This document shows, piece after piece, positions 1-12,200 of a stretch of DNA of 64,000 bases. The notes beneath the pieces are model-generated. The model searched no databases. It saw only the letters and a program-made list of their open reading frames with translations, and had not been told where the DNA came from. Made by a program: the position numbers and the translations under genes. The DNA comes from Phytoseiulus persimilis (taxonomy: Eukaryota > Arthropoda > Arachnida > Mesostigmata > Phytoseiidae), in contig CM075103.1 of NCBI GenBank assembly GCA_037576195.1, forward strand, positions 18,600,001 through 18,664,000, given 5' to 3'. How positions within the stretch are numbered: position 1 is the first letter of the stretch; each line of letters starts with the position of its first letter.

Positions 1-544
1 GCGGGAACCCGGGATTCTCACCGAGAAAACACGGTCGGACGCGTTCCACTCCGGGTAGAGAGCGTTGAAGGCAATACTCGAGCTGCTCCACACTGGGCGT
101 CAACCAGTTCCTGATGAGACCCAGAGTTTTGGCGTTGAGCCGCCAGAGGCGAGCCGCGGATCGTTGTTCATTCGAATTTTAATCCGTGCGCTGCTCACCG
201 ATCAAGTAAGACTGAAATCGCTTCCTCCCAACCGACATTTGTAGCCACCGAGTAGAAGATAGACGAGAGATAGAACAAGGGTATCTGATATATTCCCAAT
301 GCTGTTTGAGGTCTTGGCATCACATCGATGTAGCAACGATTCCGCGACAATCCGGAGAATCAGCAGCAGCAAGAATCACATTCGAGTCCAGGTTTGAGCA
401 TATGCTTGAAGTTTCTGTAGCTTCTGCCCAATGATGTGCAACTCATTTCTTTCAACTCAAAAATATTCACAGCATCAAAAATCAAATGCATGTGTCAATG
501 CTTTGAAACAGTAACTCCATTCCTTTCTCTTCGAATGATTTTGC
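1..544. other. no gene seen
   Basis: I see no splice-bounded open frame, RNA gene or clear repeat here. It reads as ordinary non-coding sequence and could be intronic if the BTB gene to the right extends leftwards out of the window. Confidence 0.4.
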
Positions 545-559
545 AGAAATGTAAGAAAA

Positions 560-631
560 TCCACAGGGGGCCACGCAGCTCGAAATTGGTTGCGTAGGGG
601 GCCACAGAGGTCAAAGGGTTGGCCACCGCTG
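560..631 (-). mobile_element. hAT-like transposon end, degraded
   Basis: Read on the - strand, the stretch begins CAGCGGTGGCCAACCC and continues with repeated GGCCCCC and GGCCAC blocks (about 560-610). This is the look of a hAT-superfamily terminal region, whose ends typically start CAGNGGT. The eight bases just outside (632-639) could be a target duplication. I do not find a matching copy or the opposite terminal inverted repeat inside the window, so the other end is lost or lies off the left edge. No transposase is seen. A similar terminus occurs at 44003-44072. Confidence 0.4.
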
Positions 632-719
632 GTCTAGATAGCCCCTTTTTTTCTTATTCTTCAGCATCTCTCACATGAGGGGTTCTAGGAGCGGTTGTTT
701 AAACAATCAGAGATGGTTT

Positions 720-1000
720 TGGAGGCACTTGTGGACGGTTCTGTAGAATCGTGTGATCCCTTGAGGAAGTCCCATGGTCCTCAACAGACTGTGGTGAATG
801 GTTCCGTAGATTCTCATAGAACTTCTCAAACTCTGTCAAATAGAATAGTAGAACTCTCTGAATTTCGAAAAACATGGTCCGATTGATTTGGGAATTACAT
901 CCACAGGCCTCGAAAAGTATGGTCAGATCGACTTCGGAATCGGCTTCCTGGCTATCTCTCCAGACACAGAAAAGTACGGTTAGATTGAGCCGATTGACAG
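720..1000. repeat. short degenerate tandem repeats
   Basis: Two motifs repeat here. First, a GGTTC[TC]GTAGA unit occurs twice (about 736 and 803). Second, a unit centred on GTATGGTCAGATCGA occurs three times with changes (about 866-890, 910-940 and 967-992), often preceded by GAAAA and followed by TTCGGAAT. The same unit recurs in both orientations at 63036-63262, so it is a dispersed family and not a local accident. The open frame at 695-886 lies across these repeats and I do not regard it as a gene. Confidence 0.45.
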
Positions 1001-2439
1001 ACTGAGCCGATTATATATAGTAAGGATATGCAATCAAAACAATCGTGGTGCCGACTCGTCGACTGCCGCGCAAAAAGCTATACTCAAACACAAAATAACA
1101 CAAACAGGATACTCGGGCTGAGGTGATAGCCTGACGCCTCCGATTCTACCCCCGAAGGACGCTGGCTTAGAGGAGCGTAGATCGGATCGAAGATTCTGTC
1201 GCGAATCATCAGCTGGTTCCTTTCGGCTGCCGCTCTCCCATCGGATCATCCGAGAAAATCGATTGTTTACTCATGGAAGTGATTGAGAACGCGTTTTTGA
1301 AAGGGGAAGCTATGACGGTCGCTCAGCGCTAACAGCATTTGAGAGCAGTGACGGTGGTCGCGGACCGGTCTTTCCTAGAAGATGAAACAGATTTTCGTTA
1401 CAATGGATTAACCTTTCGTCGACAGGCTGCAGGTTGTGTCTCGGCGGCCAGCCAGAGGTTGTCGTCCTCGAAGCTAATCGGTGAATGCTGACCCGCGTAT
1501 GTTGAATTCCGCATCAAGAGCCCGTAGTCCCAGGGGATATTCATGAATCTATTTATGAGGGGAAGGCGGGCTCCAGACGTGGCTGCCATACTCCTATTCT
1601 TCACCGAACGGAAATGCTATCGCCGATTTGGAAAGAATCCGTTCCTATGAGTCCTCTCTCCCGTTCAAAATAATGCACTGCATCTAGCCAGACGTTCTTT
1701 GTGAGCTTGAGCGATGCGGATGATGTGAGCGAGCCCTATCCAACTGTGGCCATATTATCTCGAGTTATCGGATCTTGCGTCCGCGCCGAAAATCCTGAAG
1801 TTGACTGAGGAAATGTTTCGCTCGGAACGGTGCGTCGACGATTCCTTCGACTGTCGTTTCTGCCCTGCTTCGGACCGCCAGAATCTGGAGGAAGATAGTG
1901 AATCAAGCACCGCGTGGTTGAGACTTGCTGAAGTCGGACCCCGTGTTTTCCTGTCCCCCATGCTTGGGGAAGAGCCATCAAGTTCGACTATATTATCCGA
2001 GTCGAGCTGATTGTCAGCTCTTCCCCTTTCCCATGCTGAGAACCGACTTATCGCTAGAGTCGTTGAAGCTCAACGCTAACGGACGTGCAGATTCGTATCC
2101 GCATAATGACTCTGCCTCAAGGAGGGTACTCGATCGAACTGTCATGTCTTCAGCTTGGAGACAAAGAGAAATCATCCCAAGCTCGATCAAAGCGGTTTGC
2201 ATTTCCTCCCTCTGCGTTCATCATGTTGCTCTTGAGCTCCATCGGAAATTCCCATTCGAAGTCCCCCAGGCGGAAAGTGATACTCGCCTATCGCGGTCGT
2301 GGGGGGAGGAGGCCAAATGGGGAACGACTGCTTTTGCAATGACACCGCTGAACTGCTTCGTCCCCGATCCTGCGTCCTCTTATGGACCTCATGCTCCGCG
2401 CCGAATGCCCAAGAAGACAAATGTAAACCTGTCCTGGGA
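1001..2439. other. upstream region, no gene recognised
   Basis: Several overlapping frames are open near 1800-2509, but none carries a recognisable domain and they overlap one another and the first exon of the next gene. The interval probably holds the promoter and 5' untranslated region of the gene starting at 2440. I cannot place the transcription start. Confidence 0.35.
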
Positions 2440-5124
2440 ATGGACCACGATCGAAGTTCTTCTTCCGGATCAGGCGACGAATATTTTGGAACAACGAAGC
2501 AAATGCTAGACGAGGAGTACACTGTAACCACTGACGGAAGTGTTCAGCGCGATCTGGAGAGCGATGTTGCGACCGAGCTTCCGGACAATTTCGATAAACT
2601 TTCTCTGTATAACTACATATTCGAAGACAATGCGGACCAGTTTCCGGAAAAATCGCCGTTGCTACTAGCATTGAAGAAGCCACCGTCACCACCGCTGGAG
2701 TCTGAACCAGATGGCGAAAGAATCGGTGCGAGAAAAGGCAGAAGCGGCTCGAGAAAGGCTCCGGCTTTCCCTCCAGGCTCCAGCTCTCTTGGGGTCTCGA
2801 CCCCTCGCGAAGAACAAAAGGAAACCGGAAGGCGGTGCTTATCACTTTTCATTGGAACTGTCGTTATCGCCATCGTGGTTTTGTCGGCCAGTATCCTGTT
2901 CGCATCCGACTCGTCGTCGTCGTTGGATCACCTCGGTGATGTCACGTAAGTGTAGATGGGACCGTGGCCGAGCGCGGTCCGTTCTACCTAATCCGTTCGA
3001 ACAAACGAAAAATTTGTCCCCCGAAACTCATGCTTTCCCATATTCGCCTCCACAGACACTACGCCGTGATTATCAGAGTAGAGCAGGTTGCAGAGCTTTT
3101 TGTTTATTCGTTCACTAATATCTCAAACATCCTCTACCTGCACGGCTCGCACCGAACACCAATCAGTATGAAATGGAACAGATCTATGGATCCTGCGATT
3201 TTCAAGTAAGAATGATCGTCATCGATACCTGCGACCCGCCGAGATTTTAACTATCATCGTCAAAGTATTGAGAAGTTTCCGACAGGCCGGCTCTTCTTGA
3301 AGCACGGGAAGTCATACCCGAAGAAATGCGCAAACTAACACCACTGAAGCTCTACGCAAAACCCATGCCTGATGCGGATTGGATCCGTAGCGCAGAGGAA
3401 TTTTTCCTGACACTTGATTTTTCGTTGAGCGAGATCCCAATAATCGAGAGCTTCGAGAGCGCCGACGGTGAGTCCCCTGATCCCTGTTGATGCGTCCAAC
3501 CCTCTTCGACCGATGGATAGCGCTCGGTGTGCGCCAAAGTTGGAAATTTTAGGAATATCTGGAGCTGGGTTTCCCTCAGCTCGCTCCCAATCGGCATCGA
3601 TTGCTGATCGATCGTTACATGAGATAGAACCGAACTGTTCGGAAGAAATTGACTCTCTGAGGCGGATAGAGACAGCTCGCCGCGAAGTCGTCGCTTTCTC
3701 CTCTGCGTTTCGCTCGCGCGACATCAGTCGAACTCGGTCCTTGCGGATTTTTCCCGGTTCCTCCGGCAGTCGAACCGCAACTCTACGAATCCTCACCAGT
3801 TCATGGATTCTCATTCTGTCTCATTACCAGTTCATACCTGATCGGAACCATTCAACCACATAGGAACATTATCATGGATCAGCCTGACGAGTCACTTGCG
3901 AAAAAACATCTTCGGAACCGATAATGTGGCGTTATTATACGGTGACGACTCAATGCGTACTCACGCGGTTTCCATCGACCAAGAATGCGCAGGAGACAAC
4001 TACTTGGAGTCATTTCATGGGGAACTATGCTTCCTTGTCGAATCGGATTCTTTCGACTGGATCCACAGCCTTGGAGGTTCGAGATGGATTGAATCTTGTG
4101 TTCACGCAACGAGCGAGCTTCATCGAGTCAACTTGACGATAGAACGCGAACCGAATCGCCGGCCAAGCCTCCAGGCATGCGAACTCGCGCTCCTTTACGC
4201 TGCTGAGAAAGCCTGTGAGAGTTTCGGCAGCATACCCAAACATGTCGAACTTTTGTATGTTGTCAGCAAAGTTTTCAGCTCGCACGGAATCACAGCTCGC
4301 GATGGGATGGAGGTACAACATTTCCTGGATCGTATCAGAAGGAAAGGCGCGAAAGGTATTGTTCGTTCCACCGACTCTGCTCCGGAGCACTAATTCTTGG
4401 ATTCAAATTGTTGGATTCCCGCAGTGTGCAAGAAGGAAGCGAAGCCAGGAGGTGAACTCGACTGCGCTTACTTGGCTCACACTAATGATGTTATCGAATG
4501 CCTACAAATCCGACATGGGATAAAGATAGCTGTGAGTCGACTCAGCTTTTCATCTCGATTGGGATCCTCGAGTGTCTGATGTCGTCAGATCACACTTGTT
4601 CCAGTCAACTCGAGCCGTCTCTTGATCTCAAGGTACCCGGGGAGTTCGAAGGAGGCCATGAAGTCGATAGCATGCACGGTGCGGCGATAAGAGCCATTTT
4701 CCAGTTGAGGCCCGACGGCTCGTAAACCCAGCGACGGAAAACCCCGTCGCTGAGTGCTCGTGAGAAGGTGGATTAACCATACGATCCTGCGCCAGGAAGA
4801 ATTCGGGTGATATTCTCTAATGCCGGTCGTAATGACGATCCGTAGAGAGCAACTGTCTTTCGTTCTCCTGAGCAGGGTACTAGTATAGTCAATAACCTGT
4901 TGAACCGCAGAATTCGTTTCCTTTCTATATCATGCAGAAACGACGATCAAGTTCATGAATCTAACCATCAGTATCATGCCACAGGAAGCGGCGACCGCAC
5001 AGCAAGCATGTCAAAGGTCTCATTGGATCGGTGCGTTCGACAGATGCAGCGCCTCTATCCCAACTCCGGTAGCACCTCAGGAGCACTCGCACAATTATTT
5101 TTCCATGGACTTTCTCGCACATGA
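2440..5124 (+). CDS. unrecognised type II single-pass membrane protein
   Basis: Seven exons join in phase: 2440-2945, 3056-3205, 3286-3467, 3864-4355, 4425-4531, 4589-4632 and 4938-5124, giving about 555 residues. All junctions are GT-AG and every phase agrees, which is the main support. I chose the Met at 2440 (MDHDRSSSSG), but an upstream Met at 2299 is in frame. The protein has a Ser/acidic/Pro-rich cytoplasmic part, then KETGRR and a hydrophobic segment at about residues 133-154, then a roughly 400-residue ectodomain. The basic residues before the membrane segment suggest a type II topology. The ectodomain holds N-glycosylation sequons (NIS, NRS, NLT, NSS) and about a dozen Cys, some as closely spaced pairs. 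I recognise no family. The architecture recalls type II ectoenzymes such as M13 peptidases, but no HExxH zinc site is visible. It may be nested in an intron of the BTB gene on the other strand. Confidence 0.62.
4729..4752. other. perfect 9-bp stem-loop in an intron
   Basis: CAGCGACGG and CCGTCGCTG form a perfect inverted repeat around a six-base AAAACC loop. It lies in the last intron (4633-4937) of the membrane-protein gene. No function is implied. It could be structured RNA or chance. Confidence 0.4.
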
Positions 5125-6686
5125 ACGCTTCCTGATGTTTAAGTACACTGCTGGCTCCTTCATTGGGGCTGAATGTAGACTCGAGGAGTGAACTGTTCTC
5201 CGTTCACAGTCATCGATTCGCGAAGTTTGACTTGTTCCGCAGATGAACAAAAAGCTGACGAAGGGTTGTAGGAAGAGAAATCAGCTCTAGATAATTTTTC
5301 TGGTCGATGATTCGTAAGGTGTTTCGGTTTTGCCTGGGAACGATGGACTCCAATATTTCGCGCTACCCACGACGTGCGAATATTCCGAATTCCATGAGAA
5401 CCTTCCAGGCTCAGGAAATCGATGTGAGCGATGAGATATATTCATCGAGCTCTTTCTGCGTCGAATGTGCATGTGAATAGATTCTGCTGCGCCTGCCGGG
5501 CGTCCGCCAATGGCAAGCCCGACGGCTGAGCCTGGATGGATGAGAAACGGGCCCCAAGTCACTCTAGTTTTGCGATGAACCAGCCGACTGCCCCCAGGTT
5601 CCACCGGTTTCCACACCATTTGAGAGGTTCGAAGTCTCAAACGAAACGGATTTCCATGTAGCACGGAGGAAATCCTGAAGCTCATGATGTGCGCTCAGAG
5701 TCGTTATCAAGACTTGAGATCTTTCAAGGAATTCATCTTTATTTTCGCCGAGCTGCGTGACCCCGATTCAATGCTCCAAGGCCAACGGGGAACCGATTGT
5801 ACAGCCAATTTGTCCGCTAGGTCGAGTCCGCGGATCGAATAAACACCAAGGGCTCATGAGAGTCCAGGGTTTATTTGCTTTGCGGACCCTCCGCATCACC
5901 CGACGATTCCATTCCCCCTCGAAAACCTTCAAATATCATATTGACCGGTTGAATGGAATTCCTTCGAGCATCTGACACGCCTGAATGAGTCTCCCGGGAT
6001 GCCCGCGAATCTCCGAGCCCTACTAACCCCACCCAACACTGGAGTACATATGACGCCCTACCTATCCAGCTCTAGTCAGCCGATGTCTCTGAACAAGGAT
6101 TGAAAATTCAAGATTTATGGTTCAACCTTTGGATTCACATTTATTTTCCAGTTGGTATCATCAGAAGCTCCGACGTCGAGTCGCCTAGTGTTTCGTTTGA
6201 ATCTCGAGGGAGATTCGTGCTTTTGTGCCTGTTCCTCCGGTGTGTGTATACCTTTTGTTCAAGTCTGGTACCTTAGCTAAACCTCCTCTTCTCAAACGAT
6301 GAAGTTGTTGGCGGCGTCGGTGGAAAAATGTTCTTGACGCTGCGCGAAGGGATTAGCGGCGACATATAAACTCTTAAAACTCGAACTAAATGAAACACAA
6401 AGATCAGACCAGCTCCCCGAGAAGAGCCGATCGATTTTTGCCCGTACGTACATGGTTCAAATTGTGCGTAAAGATGACTAGAGATGGCTAGAGATGTTTA
6501 GAGATGATCCGAGCGTCGTTGCCGAAGAGTCGCCGCGCATCACCATCGTCGAATGAATTCGCACCGAAGTGCAGAAGGAAAGTACAACATGCACAAAGAC
6601 AGAGAGAGAGATCGCGGTCTCTCTGCGTCAGAGCCCGGAACGCACATGCAACCGTTCCGAACCGTCAGCTGAGAGTGAGAACCTAC
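5125..6686. other. no gene recognised
   Basis: This covers the 3' side of the membrane-protein gene and, on the other strand, sequence downstream of the last visible BTB-gene exon. I looked on the - strand for zinc-finger or pipsqueak-type exons starting with two bases (the phase needed to continue the BTB gene) and found none. Confidence 0.4.
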
Positions 6687-7951
6687 CATGAGTCGGCTGG
6701 GAAGGCCCGGCCACAGAGTCACCGGAGTTCGCAGACGCCGCTGCTGCTCCGGCGGCCTGTGCGGCGGCCGCGAATGCGAGAACGGCGCTTGGGTCGGTTG
6801 GGTTGAGCGCCAAGGCGTTGCCGCCGGTGGCTGTGTCGAAGTTGATGACAGGCTTCATGTCGGCCTGATTCGAGTCCTTCGTGTGGTTGTCGGACGAGGA
6901 CGAGTTGTTGTCTTGATGTCCCTGCCTGACCTCAGTCATACTCTGTTCGAGGAGCTTCGATGGCTCGAACTCGGCTTCTTCTCCGGCCGATTCGTCGTCG
7001 GAGCCGCGAGTTTCTTCGAGATTATCTTCGGCGCCGCTCTCGGGTCCGGAGTTCTCATCGCCCGAGCCCTTGTCGGAGCCGGCAGATTTTCTGCGGCGCT
7101 TTCTCATTTGTTGCGACATGGGCGAGTCGGTTTGCCGAAGGGGCGTCGACGCATTGCTGTTGCTTTCGTGGCTGGCGACCGAAACGACGCTCTGGCGGTT
7201 TTCGTGAGCGTTTTGAACAGCCGCTGCTGCCGCGGCAGCCTGGGCCACCTGAGCGGCTGCGGCCAATTGCGCTTTGAGGGCATTTTGTTGCATTGCCGCC
7301 ACGAGAGCACCGTGCGTTGCGGCGGACGGGATCGCCGTCGGGGTCGACGACAAAGGTGACGGAGCAGCCTGTACAGAGGGCTGTTCGGTCTTGGTAACGC
7401 CGCCCGACGTCGAGTGGTGTCCGTTATGACTGACGCCCAGAGAACCTCCGACCGTCGATTTCTGGCCGGCATCGTTCGTTACTTCCGCGAGACCTGCAAC
7501 ACACGAAGGGAACATGTTAGGCTCCGCCTAAAGGATTTCTTCCTGAGAATGAGCGTATCGAGGTCCTCGAAGATGGATCTCGGAGAGGAGGATCCTTTAG
7601 CGATTACTCACCTTTGATTTTGAGGGTTTCGGCAGCTTTGAGAAGCGTAGGCAACTGGTCTTGGCTGACGTTGACTTCACCTCGATACATAAACTGTACG
7701 AGCGCTTTTAGGTCAACAAAGCGGATGTCCTTTAGTATCACAATGGGGTGCTCGCACGGGTTCTGTATGAACAGCGATTGGAAAAATGGACTGCACGCTG
7801 ACAGTACCATTTTGTGTGCGCGCACCGAAAGGCCATCGCATGCCAATGTCACGTCGACAAAGTGTTCTGATGTCAACAGCTGGTCGAAAATCGACAGCAT
7901 GTTGGACTGGTGGTTGTTCCATTTAAGACAGAACTGTTGCGTACTACCCAT
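6687..7951 (-). CDS. ttk-type BTB/POZ transcription factor, N-terminal two coding exons
   Basis: The first coding exon is 7612-7951 and the second is 6687-7493. Both have consensus splice sites and agree in phase (the junction codon is Gly after KIK). The first exon is a complete arthropod BTB domain of the tramtrack/lola/broad/bab group: it starts MGSTQQFCLKWNNHQ and contains DVTLACDG, AHKMVLSACSPFF and MYRGEVNVSQDQL. This domain mediates dimerisation. The second exon is a low-complexity linker with poly-Ala/Gln tracts, a basic RKRRRK stretch (candidate nuclear localisation signal), an acidic Ser/Glu block and a second Ala-rich block. It ends at a good donor (GTAGGT) one base into a codon, so the protein continues. 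DNA-binding exons (C2H2 fingers or a psq helix-turn-helix in this family) are not visible and may be left of the window or alternatively spliced. Which family member it is cannot be decided from the BTB alone. Confidence 0.88.
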
Positions 7952-7958
7952 CTTTGGT

Positions 7959-8918
7959 CTGCAAAGAGAAACAAGAGAACTCTGTGAGTACGATGCATTC
8001 ATCCACGATAGCTCATGCGTTTTTCGAAACACATTCACATGAAGCTGTAGCCAAGGGAACCCGACCCAGAAAACGCTCGCTACTTCCGCGGAAATTGTTC
8101 AACCGATGGATCGCATTCTTCAGGAGCGGTTCATCGGCGGTGAGAACGCGAGACAATGTTCATGGAATGCATCCGTCTGATGGAGCGGTACCACTTCCCG
8201 GTCGCTTCAAGCAGGCGAGCAAGCTCAATCTAGGACGGCCGCCGACATCATGGCATCGTATCGAAGCACGCATGCGCAGCCATCGACCATGGTGGCCTCC
8301 TTATTTGGGAACGGGCGGTAACGGCCGCCGCGTCGGCGACGACGCCGACCGGGACACCGGACGCACGAGAGGGAGAAGAAGCCAGCCAGCCAGGCGAGCC
8401 AACAGCGAAAGAGGGGCTAGACTTGAAATAAGCCACGAGCTGGCAAGCGAATCAGGAAATACGTTGCAAAACAACGTCTTGCGAATAGGACGCACGGCGA
8501 GCCCGATGCTGGGGCATCTACGGGGATTCAGACAAGCGTTTCATGATTCGGCACGAATTTCTAGCAAGGAGTATAATAATATGGGGTCGACCCCAGATTG
8601 AGGTGCAGGCGAAGCCCGAACGACGCCGAGAATCGGCTCCCGGTAACACGAAAAACTACTGGGCCAGACACTCACTCCGGTCAAATCGACAAATTACGAA
8701 ACAGCAAGCGCAGACGGGAAGCCGGATTCCAAAGCAGTGGGATTGGATTTCGACTCGAAAACAGCTTCGGGACGCCTTAGGCCTAGCTTGGTACTTAGGC
8801 CTAGGGGGCGTGCGAGCGTTTCACGGTCAAAATCCGAGGAACTGTGCAAGGAACCCGACTGAATATCAAGCCCCATCCAGCGTGCGTCGCGAAAAGACGA
8901 AACTTGAACTAAACTCAC
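7959..8918 (-). other. first intron of the BTB gene
   Basis: The intron is bounded by a GTGAGT donor (8918 downwards) and a pyrimidine-rich acceptor ending TTTGCAG just before 7958. The initiator Met follows a seven-base leader remnant. No exon or repeat is seen inside. The stretch around 8240-8400 is GC-rich. Confidence 0.55.
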
Positions 8919-9250
8919 CTCTGTTGGGTATCAACTGAGAAGAACCGAGGGTAACGCCACGCTGTGGCGTCGCTACGTCTCGCGATGATCTTAACCCCCG
9001 TCGGGCTCGAGCGTATCTGTGCTGATGCTGGCGAACGGCTCGTCAGCTCACAACCAGCAGCTGAGGAGCGAGGAGCGAGGGTTTTCGTGGCAGCCAATCA
9101 GGGTCAAGCTTCAGAAGAGCTCAGCCAATCGCAGTTCGGGAACCGAGAGTGGAGCTTCGGTTCTGACCCGCTAGATGGCACTTGTAGTGCTCGTGTTGCT
9201 TACTTCCAGCGAACCAAGAGCAGCAATGGCGGCCGAATGATGATGATGAC
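8919..9250 (-). promoter_or_regulatory. 5' non-coding exon and promoter region of the BTB gene
   Basis: A strong donor on the - strand at 8919 (AACAGAG then GTGAGT) defines the end of an upstream exon that would splice to 7958. The exon start cannot be fixed. The interval is CpG-rich and contains AATGGCGGCC near 9227, resembling a YY1/pho-type GCCAT site. The interval is an inferred leader exon plus promoter. Confidence 0.4.
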
Positions 9251-12200
9251 GCCGCCGATGTCGATGAAGGAGAAGAAGCAACGAAACACGTAGGAGCTTC
9301 TAGATAGAACAACCGAACGCAGGCTGTGGGAGAATAAGTATGATTTACTGTCCGCGGGGGGCACGAGTGAATCTTGAACAGTATGCTCACACCACAGCAC
9401 AAAGCACGGATCGAATGCAGCAATTGTAATTCGTATTGCGCTTATACACGATCTCGAGACCGCCGAGAACTCCGGGTGAGGGTCATCGCTATCACAGTCC
9501 CACTCTCGTATCAGAGCCTCGAATTCCTAATTCCGAGAGAACATCTTGACTGATAGCAGCCGAAGAGAGCGATCGAGCGCGTATCTCCCACGCGTGGTCC
9601 TCACATGAGCCGAACTCGTGGCATTCTTCTCAAAACCCTCTCTCTTCTCAGAACTGGTTGGTTTTGTTGGTCATACTACTGAACTCCGAAATATGGGGTT
9701 GTATGACCAACAATCTAGGAACTCTCCACAAAGCGAGGGGTTCCCATCTATTCGATCGCAGATTCCGGAACTATGCTTCACCTGATCTAGAATATACGAA
9801 TCTCTGAGTGCCACCAGGTCCCCGACCCGAGATAGGCGATTATTGTGCGAGATCAAACTCCGAGTTGTCGAATCTGGAGGAACCCGATAGACGCGAGAAA
9901 TGCTTTCTCCGCATCACCAATCCAAGATGGACTTCGGTCTGCAAACTGAGTTTGTGGGCTGTCTTGTGGACTCCACGCTTCAGATCAGAAATCTTGCGGA
10001 TCTTCGAAAAATCAGAACTCAGAATGCGGAGGCCGCATCACAAGCTATAGTGTCTTGGAAAGACAACAAGCGGGAGTTTTCGCGATATCGAGCCACGCCT
10101 TTATCTATCGCAGACTGGGCAGATCTGGGCAGACTGTCGCTCATTTCAATTCGAGATCCGATCTTATGAGTTCTTACTTATGATGGCCGTTTTCTGCAGC
10201 GATTGAATCGATTGCTGCTCTATCATGCGAAATGAGCACTGGAAGTTTCTTCCGATGACGGAAAGTTCCGCGATTGCTGAGTACGTGTTGAATCAGTCGA
10301 GATAATTCATATTATTCATCGAGTTTCCTCCTAAAGCTTCCAAGATATCTTTCAGCTTGGGACCTTCTCGAAGGGCACCGTTGCCATCGAAGCTTCTCCT
10401 TATTTATCTGTCCTCTCTTGGAAAGTTGAGTTTGGATCCGAGTGGCTCCTTGAGCACGATATCCTGAATTCCGAGTCGATGAACAATCACTCTTCGGGCT
10501 TGCCGATCCACTTCGCAGTGAAGATTGTTGGAGGAGGTGCAATGTAACGACTGCTGCGAACTGTTCCGTTTCGTGCTTCCTTTCTGTCGAAAACCCTGGG
10601 ATCCGTCGATCATACTCCCGAACGGGGTCAAATCGCATTAGGAACTGCTTCAGTGCTGCCGTTCTCTTCGAAGCTTGGGATTTTCTCGTGGCGAACCCGC
10701 GTGTGTGTGAGCGAATGAGGTGTTCCGACGCCATGATGATGCTCTACTTTTATTCGCGCATTGTCGGCGACTTTAGAAATAACCGCTACATGTGTCAGCG
10801 CGTCAAGAGAAAATTGAGTTTTTATCACAGATGCTGGCGAACATTCCCATCAGATCTCCAATTCACTTTGACACGCCTGGCTCCAGGTCTGTTTCGCAAT
10901 CAGAATTTCCGGCGTTTTCAGATACTCCTGAACACAGGGTAAAAGAAATAGGATGGAGAATTTCTCATCAAATCGTATACATCTACGCAGCTGGCGGCGT
11001 TGGGTTCACAATCACCACGGAACTTCTATCCTGCGAGTATTTCGAAATAAGTTCAGCTAAGGAAAGAGAAGCGGTCGACAAGAATGCGATTCGAGCGACA
11101 AGAATATTCTTGGCTTCTAAACGACTCTGTTTCCCCTCATACATGGGAGTTTTCTGCAGCGGATTCCGCTCGAGAGGTTTCTTGCCAGCAGCCGCCAGAT
11201 AGAGCGCCTGCTAGGTCATGTGGAGGCCTCTCAACTCATGTGTTCGTCATAGTGGCGTGCCTCGGCAGCTAGTCAAACGACCGGCAAGCGGCGGCGGCTG
11301 CAGCAGCCACGGCGTCGGCGGCAACATCCAGCTATCTCGGGTGTGTGCTGAGAGAGCTGCTTCCCCGGTAGAACGGTAGAAGGTCCCCCATCGCCAACAC
11401 CACACCATCGCAACGGCAGCTTTCGATGGCGCAGTCTCTCACCGCGGTCGCTCCGTCGTAGGTTGCCACCCGGCCAGCCTGGAGAAGCGGTCAGCCGACT
11501 GCTGCCAGCCTTCCATTGAGCAAGCGAATCGGCTGGCAGAAGAAGGGACGACGGTACGCCGAGCCTGTTGTTATTGTCTGGCAGGCCAAATGCCTGCGAT
11601 GGGAGAGGCCCACACTTAATGCGCCACGGTGCATGCCGATGCCAGCTAGAAGATCCGACGTCACGGTGCTCTCGCGGCGGCTGCCAACATCACGAACTTC
11701 CCACAGCCATGTGAAAGAGGGGAAAGTTGAACTAGCGGACGATCGCGGACATGTGTTGTAGATACCCGCGATTCGCATATTCTGGAGTCGACAACGCCAG
11801 CGTCTCCTGGAATTCATAGCTGCCCTACGCCGCTGGGAAAATGCGTAGAAGAAGCGATGAGTCATGGGACCGAGCAAAACTTCAAGATCGATCTAGGCGC
11901 GTGGAAGGCGTTGACTCACTGTCGAGATCGCTGTCTCGGGAAACACATCCTGCCAACAGACTCAGATTTCTGCAGCCTCTCCACTTTCTCTGGCTCCGGA
12001 TTGAGATCGGAGCCATTGCCGTTCGGGGTATCTCATGATTCCACCGACCCTACCGCGGATGCCCGTCGAGAGACGAAGTCGCTCTCGGGGAGAGAATCGG
12101 CCCTTGGGAATCATCTCTCCTTTCTGAGTATCGATCGCTGCCCCAGGTCTCGAATATCGGGATGGGGTGATCACAAGCTCCCGTGGAGAGAACGAGCATT

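Noticed and set aside
1925-2509. 194-codon + strand open frame overlapping the start of the membrane-protein gene
   Set aside because: No domain or signal, and it conflicts with the exon 2440-2945 whose frame is supported by a membrane segment and phase-matched downstream exons.
4938-5191. Alternative frame of the last membrane-protein exon, ending at 5191
   Set aside because: It looks coding, but the phase left by the exon at 4589-4632 selects the other frame, which ends at 5124.
6688-7359. Long + strand frames antisense to the BTB linker exon
   Set aside because: They are shadows of a GC-rich low-complexity coding exon on the other strand.
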